From the NCBI GenBank assembly GCA_014529385.2, contig CM043945.1, positions 152,929,741 through 152,993,740 of the forward strand: a DNA stretch of 64,000 nucleotides, written 5' to 3'. The notes under the pieces were generated by a model. That model was given only the letters and a program-made list of their open reading frames with translations, did not search any database and had not been told where the DNA came from. This document shows positions 11,233 through 22,416 of this stretch, piece by piece. Made by a program: the position numbers and the translations under genes. Each line of letters begins with the position of its first letter. Position 1 is the first letter of the stretch. Source of the stretch: Adiantum capillus-veneris (lineage: Eukaryota > Streptophyta > Polypodiopsida > Polypodiales > Pteridaceae).

Positions 11233-12404
11233 TTAAGTGGATAGACATGATTGATAAGTGTGCTGAGGTGGTGGGAGTAGTTGGGTTTTTTTCTTGTAAG
11301 GAGGAGAAGCTTTGTGGGGAGATTCTAAAGGTCGTTTAATGGTTGAGAGTTGAGATGGTTTAGAAGCTATGGATTGATATTTTGAAGGAGTGGGGTGGGG
11401 GAAGGAAGAAGGTCTAGGGGATTGGAAAGGTTTTTTGCGAGGGGGGTAGAAGGTTCTTTGTGGGGATAGGAAGGGTTTTTTGGGAGGGGGATAGGGCTTG
11501 CTTGGCGAAGAGGGGGAGGGAAAGTGGGGTTTAGTGTGACTTGAACTTAAGTGCTCCGTCACCACTTGCTCCACTAGTTCTTTTATAGTTTGTTCTTTGC
11601 GAAGAGAAATGACTTCTTCTGCTAAAGCATTGATGGATCTTTTACGTGCACGAATGGCATCTTCCTTGGTAGCATTAAGATGGACATTCAAGATGTAAGT
11701 TTGGATTTCAAAGAGGAAGAGGTTGAGAGAGGAGGTTTTCCATTCTTTTAGCTTGAGGTCCCAATCGAGTTTTGACAATAGAGGGATGGAATCAAGAGGA
11801 GCCTATTGTTGAGATCATTGAGGTGCTCCTCAACAAGTGAGTGATAACCATTTAAATAGGATTGGAGGTTTTTTATGAGAAGAGTTTGTGCTTGGATAAG
11901 AGATTGCGTGGAATTAAGTTGAAATTGTATGGTGAGTGAAGCGAGCTTGGCATTGAGAAGAGCTTGGGCTTGGGAATCATCAATGGTAAGCTTTGGAGGT
12001 TTGATAGAAAGGCTATTGGGAGTTTTTTGGTTATGGAATAACTCATTGAGGTGTGCAAGGAAACCTTTAGCTCTTCCTACCTTGCCCTGTAGTTTCTTGA
12101 ATTCTAAAATAGAATTGGAGAGAATCACCTCAAAATCGACAGGCTTCTTGAGTTGCGGTAGCGTTGCCGAATTGGTAGGGGGGTAGGTTGAAGTAGAATC
12201 CTTCTTGTGGTAATCCATTGGTTTTTTGACAACGCGGGGTATGGCAAAGGTGGAGGACAAAGTCACATTCAAATGGTTGTGGTCCAAGCCATTTTTGGCA
12301 AGGACTGAAGAGAAGTCAAAGGAATCTTCGGGGAGATTTTCCAACTCTTCCATGATTTGCTCGTAATGATCCAAAGCATGTGGGTTGCCGGGTAGCGAGG
12401 CCAT
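11233..12404 (-). pseudogene. PLE N-terminal region, Pro/Ser/Lys-rich
   Basis: An ATG frame starts at 12404 (MASLPGNPHALDHYEQIMEE) and runs 218 codons, then shifts frame near 11770 and continues to 11233. The second part starts with LSKLDWDLKLKEW and has a predicted helical stretch (RKRSINALAEEVISLRKEQ). It ends in a strongly basic, proline- and serine-rich linker (KPYPPPKKPFLSPQ, repeated K-P-F motifs). It lies upstream of RT, as the N-terminal domain of PLE proteins does, but has no domain I recognise and no GIY-YIG. A poly-G tract of about 20 bases at 11031-11050 separates it from the RT part. Confidence 0.55.
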
Positions 12405-13544
12405 GTTGCCTACACAGACCCATCCATGACACCTCGGTAAAGTTCAGACAATCTAGCCGATCAACTGTCAAGATTCAGGCTGAGGCAAAAGAGCTTACTT
12501 GTTGGAGTAGGGTGCCTTAGAGAAGCTTGTGAGTGAGAAAATAGTTTCAAGTTTAAAAAAACATTACCAGGTGTGTTAGCTTAGTCAAGAAGATGCAGAA
12601 AAGAGGGCACCAAATTGCCAATAAAGGTAAAGGTTGCTGCAACAACCTATGTCAAAAAGGGGCTTACTGGAGAAAATAGATTTGTCAAAGCGGAAGCAGG
12701 ATTTTAGAGTATCGACGGGTGATAAATTTGTAGGTGGTGTTACATTGCTGGACTAGGGTGCCCGTTTACAAAGAGTCAGCATTGGTGGCGACTTCAGTTG
12801 ATGAACATGCAATAGAAACATGCCATTTGGTGGTGCTGTTAAGCAAGACCTAGAGGAGTTCCAAAAGCTGAAGTTGCTTCAGTCGCAGGTGTTGGAAGTT
12901 GGTGATGAAGCTGCATCATGTAACACCACCGGTTGAAGCGGCAAGATGGGGAAACAAAACGTGCGCGAGGTTTAGGTGGTGCAACCAAGAGGGGAAAGGT
13001 GGTTGAAAATAGTTAAAGAGGCTAGAAGCTGAATTCGCAAGGCATCACAAGCTATGCAGGAAGGTAAAGCCGGGTAAAGCTGGAAATCATTTTCAGCAGA
13101 GCGTCGAAGGTAGGCCGAAAAGCAGTGTGCAGATGGTGCGAGGTAGTAGGAGAATTGAGCAAGTTGTTAAGGAAGGTTGAGGGCAAGAAGAGAACGAGCC
13201 ATGGCGGGGAACTAGGAAGCAGATACAGAGGGGCAAGATGAAAGTAAAGTTTAGGGCGTAAGGATTTGACCAGAGAGCATTTAATCTTTTAAGGTGCCTA
13301 AAAAAAAAGGGGCTTTTAGGATTTTAAGGTGCATTGAAAATGAAGGGGCATAGTAGTGCGAGCTTGAAAAATGTGTCAAGTCCTTGACGGTAAGAAAACC
13401 GGAGAGCACCCTAAAAAAAGAGAGGGTGGACTAAGAAGGGCTTAAGGATAAATGAAGAGTATGGCACCTTAGAGAGGGGGAGAGGGGGAGGGAGAGGGAG
13501 GATATACGCGGAGTGTGCATCGCTTATGCATTCAAGAACAACTT
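12405..13544 (-). other. PLE 5' region, non-coding
   Basis: Sequence between the N-terminal ATG and the right pseudo-LTR. Translations in all frames are broken every few dozen codons. Nothing recognisable was found apart from a general AG-richness on the plus strand. Confidence 0.4.
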
Positions 13545-14390
13545 GTAACATAAAAACATAAGAAAGCGTGTGAAACGACTCCAAATATAGGGAGACAAAA
13601 AACGATGGATGTTGAAGAACCATAAAGTAGAACGGGATACACGACGAGGTTAAGGGGTGATTAAGGTAAAAGAGGGTGGGACACCAAACACGTTTCACTC
13701 ATAATTAGCTCATCAATGGTGTGAGTTTAGAGATACAAATGGAGGCTGACCAGATACAAATGGAGGAGGTTAGCCGGGGTTTTATAGAGGGGCAATTTGA
13801 GGTGGGATGTTTTTTGGGGAGAAAAAGGGAGTTAATGGTAATGTACTTAAGTACATAGGGAAAGAGTTAGGGTAGAGGTGGTGGTACTTGTTTTATTGGT
13901 GAGAGGTAGACAAGTAATACTAAAAAGAGTTAAGTTCTTTGAAGGGGATGGTGAGGGTGTGATTTGATGCCAAAATTTTGGGGGGGGGGGGGGGGGGGGT
14001 GAGGGGGGGTTTGTTTAGCTTTTGTTTACGTTTGAGCAAGTAAACAAGAGATGCATTTGGTAAGTGGTGCTTTTCCCAGATGTGTAGAGGGGAGAAGGCA
14101 AGGGATCATGGGGGTATGCCAAAACCTTGGGGGGTATAGAGAGCTAAACTAGGGGGGGCAGGGGGGGATTGTGCGGGTTTGATGGAGGAAGGCAAAAATA
14201 GGTTGGAGGAAGTTAAGGGATAGAGTGGAAGGTAGATACCAACCGCTACTACCCATATGAGCCAAAAACAAACATAGAGGGCCATTACAACATAGGTTAG
14301 GGGTACATAAAAGTGGAGCTATCCAAAATTTTATTAAACGAAGGTGGGTGGCATGCCCTACCTCGTAGGGAAGGGGTGCAAAAAAGTGCA
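13545..14390 (-). repeat. right pseudo-LTR of the PLE (upstream end)
   Basis: Direct repeat of 8359-9001, from TAAAAACATAAGAAAGCG to GGGGTGCAAAAAAGTG. It is longer because of an inserted G-rich block beginning with a G run of about 20 (around 13980) and a 20-bp local duplication of GATACAAATGGAGG near 13733. It contains the second hammerhead motif (13681-13722). Confidence 0.85.
13681..13722 (-). ncRNA. hammerhead ribozyme motif (right pseudo-LTR)
   Basis: Minus strand: ACACCA, TTGATGA, GCTAA-TTA-TGAGT, GAAA, CGTGTT, TGGTGT. The length is the same 42 nt as the left copy, with identical stem I. The core differs from CTGATGA only at the first base. The left copy has that base right but is wrong at the third. 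So the two copies carry different single core changes, as expected if both descend from an intact ribozyme. Confidence 0.75.
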
Positions 14391-15341
14391 TTGTGATATT
14401 ATATTTCCAACATCGTGGAGGTCTTTTGTGTGCTTGTATTTTTGTTCAGGAAAATAATCTATTCTTTCAAGCAATGCCATGTAAGATTTTTTATGTGTTA
14501 TAGACATAAGATCAAACGCGTTATATGCACTATGACTTTGTAATTTTTTTGATATTGCTTCTATTGATGTAATACTAAGGCCCAATTTAGGTTTGGTTTG
14601 TTTAGCCATTGTTAAGTATTGTTGTAAAATAGGGTTGTGGTGTATATTATATTGAAAAACTTCTAATAAAGAAGAAGGTAATGCACTAATATGTTTGTTA
14701 AAATAGAATCTAATACATTAACTACTAATGGATTATCAAGTATACTTGTTGAAGAAATATTACCAAATGCAATACTACTATATGTTTAGTTACATTGACT
14801 AAAACATCTACTTATGAAAGTAATTGTAATGATAAATTATCTATGGTAAATATGGATTTCAAATAATATGGGTCGTAAAATACCGTATATTTAGCTTTAT
14901 CAAGATATGTTTTACATAACTTGCATAGATTTATTTGCTTAGTTGCATAGTTATTAACCACATGTATTTCTAAAAATGGATTTGATAAATGAAATAGTGT
15001 TGGTATTACATTTTTATTATTTATATCGATTTTTAATAATTCTTACTATGTACTTTTAATTCAATCGAACCGCATGTATTGCAATAAAAAACTTTTTTGA
15101 TAGTTTTATGACAACAAATGTCCCAATCAATTGTATCTTTCAATGTAGACTTAAAATATGGAAAAGATGGTAAACATTTTCTTTTTTGATATTCCAATGT
15201 GAGTTTCTTTTGTGAATTTTTTTGTTCTTTTATTGATGAAATTTTAATCTTGATTACAAAGTATATGATTAAATGCTTTAATGGGAGGTTAAAGATTTTA
15301 TAAATATACCTTGATATTGAGTGTTGTAAATAATAGTCCAA
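14391..15341 (-). pseudogene. degenerate Cys-pair protein of repeat X (copy 2)
   Basis: The best-preserved reading of the X protein, over three frames on the minus strand. From 15341: KKLTLEYQKRKCLPSFPYF, TIDWDICCHKTIKKVFYCNT, CGSIELKVHSKNY, stop. After the stop it continues NYATKQINLCKLCKTYLDKA and YLKSIFTIDNLSLQLLS. Then, from about 14750, ILDNPLVVNVLDSILTN and HNPILQQYLTMAKQTKPKLG, and on to the PLE junction. Two CxxC pairs plus a further Cys-Cys suggest zinc binding. The phrase C..C..YL.K is reminiscent of zinc motifs in Helitron-type replicases, but this is too weak to name. Function unknown. Confidence 0.4.
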
Positions 15342-15477
15342 TTACTTTATCTGAAATAATTGTACTAGAAAACATTAAAATGAAAAAGAAAAAATAATGA
15401 GTATTATTTGGAAGTGCTAAAATTTAAAATATCTATTAGACGAGCATGTTAAGTTGTACGAATTTGCAAAGAATTGA

Positions 15478-15494
15478 ACACACACACACATAAA

Positions 15495-15567
<73 letters not shown>
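15478..15567. repeat. compound microsatellite (AC)n-(TG)n-(GA)n, X copy 2
   Basis: Short AC run, then a TG run, then a GA run, at the position homologous to 5522-5620. Only run lengths differ, with a much shorter AC arm here. Confidence 0.95.
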
Positions 15568-15570
<3 letters not shown>

Positions 15571-16489
15571 TTTGAATTTTTGCATATAATAGCATCTTGC
15601 ATGGTGCCACATGTATTCAAGATGCAACCCTATCTGGTTGCATATGGAGGAAGGATGCCCTTTCTTTGCATCCACCGAAAATAACCCAGAAATTCTTAGC
15701 CCTACCCCTCTTAGACATATCTTGCAACAATAGGTGAAGTTTTCTAAAGTACACTAGATTTGGCATACATGTTAACCAAGGCACAATGGTTTTTTTCAAC
15801 ATGCCTTGATAAACAATGTCATCACATGAATTCTTTTTCCCCTATTAGGGGCATCAATAACCAATGATTAACAATGTCATGCAAGCAGTGGGTTCCCCCA
15901 CTCTCAAAAAAAAAAAACCTTTCAAAACATCTTACGTGCAAAAGTGAAGGGTAAACGAAGGGAATAAAAAGTCCCAAGAAATTGAAAAGTCAAAAGACTT
16001 TTCATGTCCTTATAAAAAGGTGGATTGAATGCACATTGCTACATTTGTTTTTTTTAAAAAAATAAATAAAAAAAACTCAGAATTGTAGTGAATTATATTG
16101 CACAGCCCAAAAAATTACAAGGTCTTATCATGCTCTTGCTGAGCCATGACATCATCCAAGGACTATAGTTACATCGGCTATCAGGGCAGCCATCCCCACC
16201 AACCCGCCTCCTCCTCCTCGATACACAGAGTCCATAAAGTTGTCCTTTTGAGATCTTTTATTTATCGATGGCCAAGGTTTTCCCCTGTCCTAAGCATTCC
16301 ATCTCCTCACAGCAAGGCACAAGTAGTCCTAGACCAATCCTCCGAGTGTTGCTTGCACCCGAGCGTCCATATAAGCACTTTGCTTTCTTGAGTAATTTCT
16401 GCGAAGCTTGCCACCTCCGAAACTCCTTCAAACACACGGTGGTTCCTTGTTTGCCATACACTATGTAAGAAGAAGTATCTGACGATTTG

Positions 16490-16873
16490 AATGCTGATGA
16501 GGAGGGCAGGACTTCCTGAATTCTTGCCTCCAAGGAATAGGTCAGTCTTGAAAAAACTAATTTTCCATGTTCTTTGGACCCACTTGCATATTTTCCCTGC
16601 GAGGCCTTTAATAGTTGGGCAGTCCATGAATAGGTGGGCCAGATCTTCTCTAGCCATCCTGCACCCCAAGCATCGATCTGACCCAATCCCTCTCTCCTGA
16701 ATCTTCACCCTCGTCGGTAGAGCACCCCAAATTATGTTCCATAGAAAGACCTTTATGTGTTGTGGGACCTTTGGCTTCCATATGTCCTCCATTACTTGCT
16801 CCCACCTTTCCTCCGGCCATTGCTTTTTCCACAGCTTGTTTAGGGAGCTAGACCAATTCTTCTTATGCATCAT
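16490..16873 (-). pseudogene. LINE C-terminal zinc-binding domain (zf-RVT type)
   Basis: WKPKVPQHIKVFLWNIIWGA and LPTRVKIQERGIGSDRCLGC are followed by REDLAHLFMDCP. This is the reverse-transcriptase zinc-binding domain common at the end of plant L1 ORF2, with the C..C...H...C ligands present. Upstream the frame breaks around 16880-17000. Confidence 0.85.
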
Positions 16874-17949
16874 TGTCTGATAAATGATTTTAGGATGGGG
16901 TTTTTCTAAGAGGCTGCTTCCAAGCCATTTTTAGGCATTCCAGTCAAACACCGAATCACAGATTGGCATCATTAAATTGTCAAGCTCCTCAATCACTTTG
17001 TGGACAAGCAAGACCTCCAAGCTATTGAGTTGGTATACTGAGTAACGAGAAGGTCACTGGTTTTTCAACTCTTCTTGCCATTGTCCCAGAAGTGCCCAAG
17101 TCGCTTCAGACCCTTATTATTCAGTTTCGTGGCCATCTCAATCCAATAGAGAGTTTGTGGCGGATCTACAACTTTGGACAGCCAGGGGGACCAATGCAAA
17201 ATGGATTTCTTGAAGTATTTGACTTCTTCCCCCCACTTTAAGACTCCTGATGCTCTCTTGCATTTTCTTATCAATTCTCCTGAGCTGCCCCCCAGTCTTA
17301 AGGTAGACCACTCCGGGGCTAACAGTTTGTCATGAACCTCCACCCCTCTCCACTTTCCACCATCCGAGCCAAGTTTAGGTGCTTCTATCATATCACTGAG
17401 CATGACTACCCAAACTTGATCCTGTTTAGCCAGGGAAACAACAAACTTGGCAACAAGCTTCTGCATGGGCCACATGGTTGAGAATTCCGAGGCATCCTTG
17501 ATTCACCGGTCGAGCAACTGATTCCCACCCGGCCCATTGCCATGGCCGGGAGGATTTCGTGTTGTTTTTCCATAAAAACCATTTTACTGGTTTTAAGAAC
17601 TCTTTCCAGTGACACTTAGCCATCTTGAGAAGCGGGCTAGTGAAGGCAAATAAGGAACCATAAAGGCATTCATTATTTTTATCCGACTTGGGAATGGGAG
17701 AAGAACATACTCCCACCTACTCATTTTTGTTTTAATTTTTTAAAGCACCCACTCAAATCTTTGCTTGTGAGTCACGTCCACCCCACCCCCAAAGGGGCTC
17801 CTAGATGTCTGAATATATTCCCTTTTGTGACAATCTACCCCGACCAGACAGAAGGATCAAATGAGTCATTTTACGATAGGGAGATCAGCCTTGACTTCTC
17901 TATAATACACTAAGACCCCGAAGCTGTTGAGAATATTTGTACAATCTCT

Positions 17950-18628
17950 AGAGATTTTCTGATGACCCGAGGGCACGCCTTCAAGAAGAGGAGAGAGTCG
18001 TCTGCAAAAAGTTTTGCTAGGAGTTGGCTATTTCCTGGCAAAGCAAGGCTTGCAACTCCCCTCATTCCGCACTAGCTTCGAGCGTCATGATTAAAGGATG
18101 TGATCCTATGGCAAAAAGTAGGGGGGCCAGAGGGCACCCCTGCTTAATAGACCTTTTGACCTCAAAAGAGCTCACAATTCTATTGTTGAACAAGATTTCT
18201 GACTGGCTTCCAGCCCCCAATACACGTACCAACCGACGTAGGCGAGGCACAGAGCCCAGAGCTTCCATGACGGCTTCTATATATGTCCATGTTATTCTGT
18301 CATAAGCCTTGTCCGGGTCCAACTACAGCAGAATGCACTTCTGCTTTGTGACATTTGCATATTCGATGTTCACCATTGCTACCAAGATTTTATCCTAAAT
18401 GGACCTTACTTTTATGAACCCATGTTGATGGGGAGAGATGATCTTGGTTAATAAGGGGGCTAGTATGAGGGCTACTGCTTTAGCTATAATTTTGTAGGCC
18501 ACTGACATCATCGTTATAGGGCGCCAATGTTTCAGTTGAGAACAACAGATCTGTTTTGGGATGGGTTTGATAAGCCCTTTCTTTACACTTACCTCCAACG
18601 ACCCTTCGACCATGGATTTATTGGCCAA
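17950..18628 (-). pseudogene. LINE reverse transcriptase fragment
   Basis: Reads IPKQICCSQLKHWRPITMMS, VAYKIIAKAVALILAPLLTK and ISPHQHGFIKVRSI (the L1 RT segment 'iPK......d.RPIsl...yKiiak.la.Rl....'). After a break it continues MDPDKAYDRITWTYIEAVM and VKRSIKQGCPLAPLLFAIGS, which contain motif A (D..KAYD) and motif B (qGcPLaP.LF). Motif C lies in decayed sequence further on. The copy starts within RT, so the endonuclease and ORF1 are missing. Confidence 0.85.
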
Positions 18629-19005
18629 TCAACACATTTGTTTTTTTCAATGCTTTAGTTTTCCTTGATCATTTTCTTCTCTTTAGAGTGTCTTGCACTA
18701 TGTAGATACTGAATATATATATTTTGAAGCCATTAGGAATACCTTACAAAAGAAGTCATGCATCCTTTTGTCCATATTATTGTCTTTTCTATGCTGCATG
18801 CCTTCAACATGAAAGCATAGTTGATAGAATTTCGAGAGATTTCTTCTCTTTGTATTTGCAGAAAACAACCCATAGCTTCTTGGATCTATCCTTCTTGGAC
18901 ATAGCTTGCAATAAATGTGTACTCCAAGAGACTAGATTCATGCCATTTTGGCTTTCTTAAGTACACCACATTTGGCATACATGTTGACCAAGATAGTCCT
19001 AAGCA

Positions 19006-20660
19006 CAACGTTTTTTTTTCCGATAACACTTGACTAACAAAAGTATATTGTTGACAAAAATATCCTCGAGCACATTATGTGTTTTGTAAGGAGCATGTTA
19101 CAATGGGGCATGCAAATCATGGCTAAGGAGATGTGGTGCCTTTTGATTTGTCTATAAAAACGTGTTTTTGGGTTTTGAGGCATCGTCAAAGGGCTGGCCT
19201 TATAAGCTCAACTAATTTTCAAAGTGAAATACAATTCTTTGTTGGAAGTGAATTTTTTGACTTAGACACACATTAATCCTAAGAGATTGTACATTATGGA
19301 AAGGATGAAAGTTGACAGTATGTGGGTTGTTCATTTAAGATAATATAAGCATATAGAAAAGGATCTAGTTATGGCCATCATCTAGAGATAGAGGACGAGG
19401 CTTATGTAGAGAAAGATAGGTGATTATGGAGCAAGATAGTTGGAGAGTTAGATTAGTAAACAATGTAAAGGAGAGAGAGATAGATTTGGTTAGAGAAGGA
19501 GATAAAGTTAGAGATATAGGTTGGATTAGAGATGAAAAAAAAACAACAAGAAACCAACAAAACCTCAAAATAAAACACATATTACTTGACAAACCCTTCA
19601 TGAGTTATTTGCCATTTTGATTGAGAGAGAAGAAGAGGAAAGACTTCAAGCCTTGATTGATGCACCAAGTTCAAGTCCTTCTTTGATTAGAGTTGATCTT
19701 CCAAAGATTGCTTACAAGATTGGCTAGTCTTCCTCAAGGAGCAAGTGTAGGCTTAGGCTTATGTTTATGGCTAAGTACAATTAGGCATTAATCCTCTCAC
19801 TCTCTAACGAATGGTTTTCAAGGAAGAAGAGGTCCTCTTTTATAGGTGAAGGAAACCTAAAGGGTTACATAAGAAAGAGAGGAGGCAATGTGAACATGAA
19901 CTGTCAAAGTTTGAAATGGGTTGTCCTTGTATGATGTGGACAGACTGGGGTCCACCATTTTGAACATATCTCCTCAACCGTGGCCCCAAATACAAAAATA
20001 AAAATAGGGGCAAACGTGTCAGCTCATAAGATACGATCTCCATTTTATATACCTTTTTCAATTCAGATTGGAACCTTGTGTAAATAAATTTCAAAATAGG
20101 GTATCTTTTTGGCAACAAAAGTCTTCTTGTGGTCCCCCTTAGCCTAGAATTTCATTTGGTTCCAATGGACACCTGATACAATATGAAAGCATGACGATGC
20201 TCCTTGACAAAGTTTTGTAAGCATCCTTGCGGTAATGCATTAAAATAGGTGTATCTTTGAAAACCATGCAAGCTAGTGTCCACTAGGATTTGATTCCTTT
20301 CTAGTAGCTATTAATAAAGAAATATAAGAAAAATACATAGAATATACATATATTGAAAATTATACTAGCTATCTAGCTAGAGTGTGAGGTGACATTGGGA
20401 TAGTACAAAGAAAGAACCAATGTTTTTTTTTCCAAGTTGAAAAGGTGTATCTATTGACGCTTTTCAAAATACTTTAGTAACGATAAAATAAGAATATGTT
20501 ACCCTTGAGATAAATGATAGGATGAGATATGAATCTTATTATTATACTTAGATATGCATATGTACATTATGAACAATATAATTGTATATCTAAAAAATCA
20601 CGAAATAAATCTCCTAGCATTTGTTCCCACTATGTACGTGCCACAACATGAAATCCACCC
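19006..20660. other. AT-rich intergenic sequence
   Basis: No coherent protein frame, LTR or terminal repeat recognised. Purine-rich runs around 19390-19520 produce short spurious frames on both strands. Confidence 0.5.
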
Positions 20661-20793
20661 TCATTAAAACTTTGGTATGTGCCACATTTGATTTTTTGCA
20701 GCTTCAATTTTATTGTAGATCTTCCAAGATTTCATCTTCATTGATAGATTGCAATGCTTCATCGTCACTTTGATCTTCACCTGTGTTTTGCCC

Positions 20794-21772
20794 TTACTCG
20801 TCCTCAACATCCTTGGGATCATTGTCTTCTCTTCTCTTAAACACGTTGATCCTTTTCCATGCAATGGAAATCGTTACTTCTGTACCATCTAGTTCAAACA
20901 ATCTGTAGGTAGCATTTTCATGCACATGCTTTACAACATACGATCCAAACCATCTTTTTGAGAACTTACACATGATTGTGTGCTGATTATCAAAGCTACT
21001 ATCATACACTAAAATCCAGTCACCTTTGTCAATTGCTTTTCTCCTGAGCCGATTTCGCTTATCAAAGTAGTCGTTGTTTTTCAACCTTGCTTTTTTCAGT
21101 TGCTCTTTTGCAACCTCAATGTCTCCAAGTCTTCTCTCTAGTTGCCTTATACGCAATGCAAGGAGATTTTCCATGTTAAGCCTCTCTTGCTAAGGCAGTA
21201 CATTCCATGTGGGAATTGTATCTTCAATCAACATCACTTGCTTTTGACCATACATTAGCTCCATAGGCATATAGCCAATGACTGAGCTATGTGTTGTACG
21301 ATCAGCCCATAAAGCATATGGTAACACTTTTGGCCACCCATCAACTCTTCCTTCGCAAGCCTCGGCCAAAGCTTTGATAATAGAAGGATGCTCTCTTTCA
21401 CTCTTTCCATTGCCTTCATGGTTGTAAGTTGTAGTAAGGGAAATCTTGACTCCTAATCTGGAAAAGAACTCCCTTGCTTCCTCGGAATCTAGTTCACCTA
21501 TGTCTGCAATGATCTTTCCCACACAACCATAACGGAAAATCATTTCATCAAGAAGAAATTTTGCATACAACTTCTGTGGTTTTTGTTCTTAATGCTCGTC
21601 CTTCAACCTGGTTAGTTAGGTCCTCTCGTGCAAGAACTAAGTATCTCATCTGCCAGAGTCCTAAAGGCATTGTGATTAGATCCACAACCCATTTAGAGTG
21701 CATGGCTAGTGGATATGTAGGATGAAACCCATCACGATCCGCACATTTGAATACATTTGACAAGCTACACAT
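20794..21772 (-). pseudogene. integrase, gypsy B
   Basis: SKWVVDLITMPLGLWQMRYL and REDLTNQVEGRALRTKTT give the first catalytic region (D of VVDL). IIADIGELDSEEAREFF gives the second, and YNHEGNGKSEREHPSIIKAL the third with the glutamate. ALWADRTTHSSVIGYMPMEL follows. The C-terminal domain (DWILVYDSSFDNQH, then KRWFGSYVVKHV) is at 21174-20794 after a stop. It would insert element cDNA. At least two breaks make it non-functional. Confidence 0.85.
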
Positions 21773-21805
21773 GACTCTACAAATTGAGGTACATCTTTAT
21801 ACATA

Positions 21806-21898
21806 CCCTTCTATCAGTATCTTTCTTTCAACTTGGAGAAGGTTTCCCACATCCCTTCTATCAGTATCTTTCTTTCAACTTTGAGAAGGTTGCCCACA
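21806..21898. repeat. 46-bp tandem duplication inside gypsy B
   Basis: CCCTTCTATCAGTATCTTTC and the following bases occur at 21806-21852 and again at 21853-21898, with a few differences. Confidence 0.9.
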
Positions 21899-21900
21899 CA

Positions 21901-21938
21901 TCGATGGACTAGACACATCCCTGTGTCTAGTCCATCGA
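21901..21938. repeat. perfect 17-bp inverted repeat with 4-base loop
   Basis: TCGATGGACTAGACACA (21901-21917), loop TCCC, then its exact reverse complement (21922-21938). It directly abuts the 46-bp tandem duplication and lies between the integrase and RNase H remnants, where no such structure is expected. Confidence 0.97.
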
Positions 21939-22122
21939 CTCTCATGAAACTCTTGCCTCAACTTTACTTGAGTCTCTTTTTTACATATAACCCTTTGTGG
22001 TGTAGCACCCTTTTGTTTAGGATGCTTCCACAATTAACCATCCCCCAAAAAGTACTTATATGCTTTCCTGCGTATCCTCTTGACTTCTTGTTCAGACCAA
22101 TCATCTTGTTTTGTTAGAGTAC

Positions 22123-22416
22123 TCAAGTATCTTTCAATAAGTAGAAATCACCTTCATAAAGATCTTTCAAGAACAATTCAAGTGGATTAGACATGCAGCC
22201 ATTGCTATCTTTGACATGAGAGATAGAATAGAACTTTGTGCCCACATCATCTCCCTCATCAATCATTTGTGACTCATCTTCATACCTTGCCCTTGATAGC
22301 ATATCTGCCACTATATTGGCTTTATCTGCAATGTGCGTAAACTCGAGATTTAAGGACTTAATGTAGGCAATCCACCGAAACATAGCAATGTCTATTGTTG
22401 AGCAGCTTGTAATCAT
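22123..22416 (-). pseudogene. RNase H C-terminal fragment, gypsy B
   Basis: MFRWIAYIKSLNLEFTHIAD and KANIVADMLSRARYED fit the end of gypsy RNase H (W...i..f...i.hi.G..N.vADaLSR), with the ADMLSR motif intact. Confidence 0.8.

Larger units (their letters stand above)
8359..14390 (-). mobile_element. Penelope-like retroelement (PLE), apparently endonuclease-less, with pseudo-LTRs
   Basis: A minus-strand element with direct repeats at both ends (8359-9001 and 13545-14390), a reverse transcriptase of the Penelope superfamily (9269-10860) and an upstream P/S-rich open region (11233-12404). Direct pseudo-LTRs containing hammerhead-ribozyme motifs are a known hallmark of PLEs, and both are present. 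No GIY-YIG endonuclease motif was seen after the RT or in the upstream frame. It resembles the endonuclease-deficient PLE groups (Athena/Coprina type) described from fungi, rotifers, protists and some plants. The copy is decayed, with frameshifts between the N-terminal region and RT and one stop after motif C. It lies exactly between two copies of repeat X. Confidence 0.8.
16056..18633 (-). mobile_element. 5'-truncated L1-type LINE with 14-bp target duplication
   Basis: The target sequence ACATTTGTTTTTTT occurs on both sides (16041-16054 and 18634-18647). It joins the two halves of repeat X exactly, which fixes the insertion limits. The element reads on the minus strand, has an A/T-rich 3' end at the left side, and begins inside the reverse transcriptase, the common product of aborted target-primed reverse transcription. 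Remaining coding parts are RT (18628-17900) and the C-terminal zinc-binding domain (16873-16490), with frameshifts. Confidence 0.9.
14391..19005. repeat. unclassified repeat X, copy 2 (interrupted by a LINE)
   Basis: 14587-16050 matches 4645-6102 and 18639-19005 matches 7996-8358. This copy extends about 200 bp further left than copy 1, up to the PLE boundary, and there continues the same coding-like sequence. The LINE at 16056-18633 sits at the point where copy 1 has its 1.9-kb array-bearing insert. Confidence 0.75.

Noticed and set aside
8350-14400. Inverted CACAATG...CATTGTG at the outer edges of the PLE
   Set aside because: The left word belongs to repeat X (also present in the other X copy, as CACAACG), so the match is most likely chance.
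14391-15341. Helitron replicase N-terminal zinc region
   Set aside because: Only a loose C..C..YL.K resemblance. No Rep HUH or helicase motifs and no Helitron ends seen.
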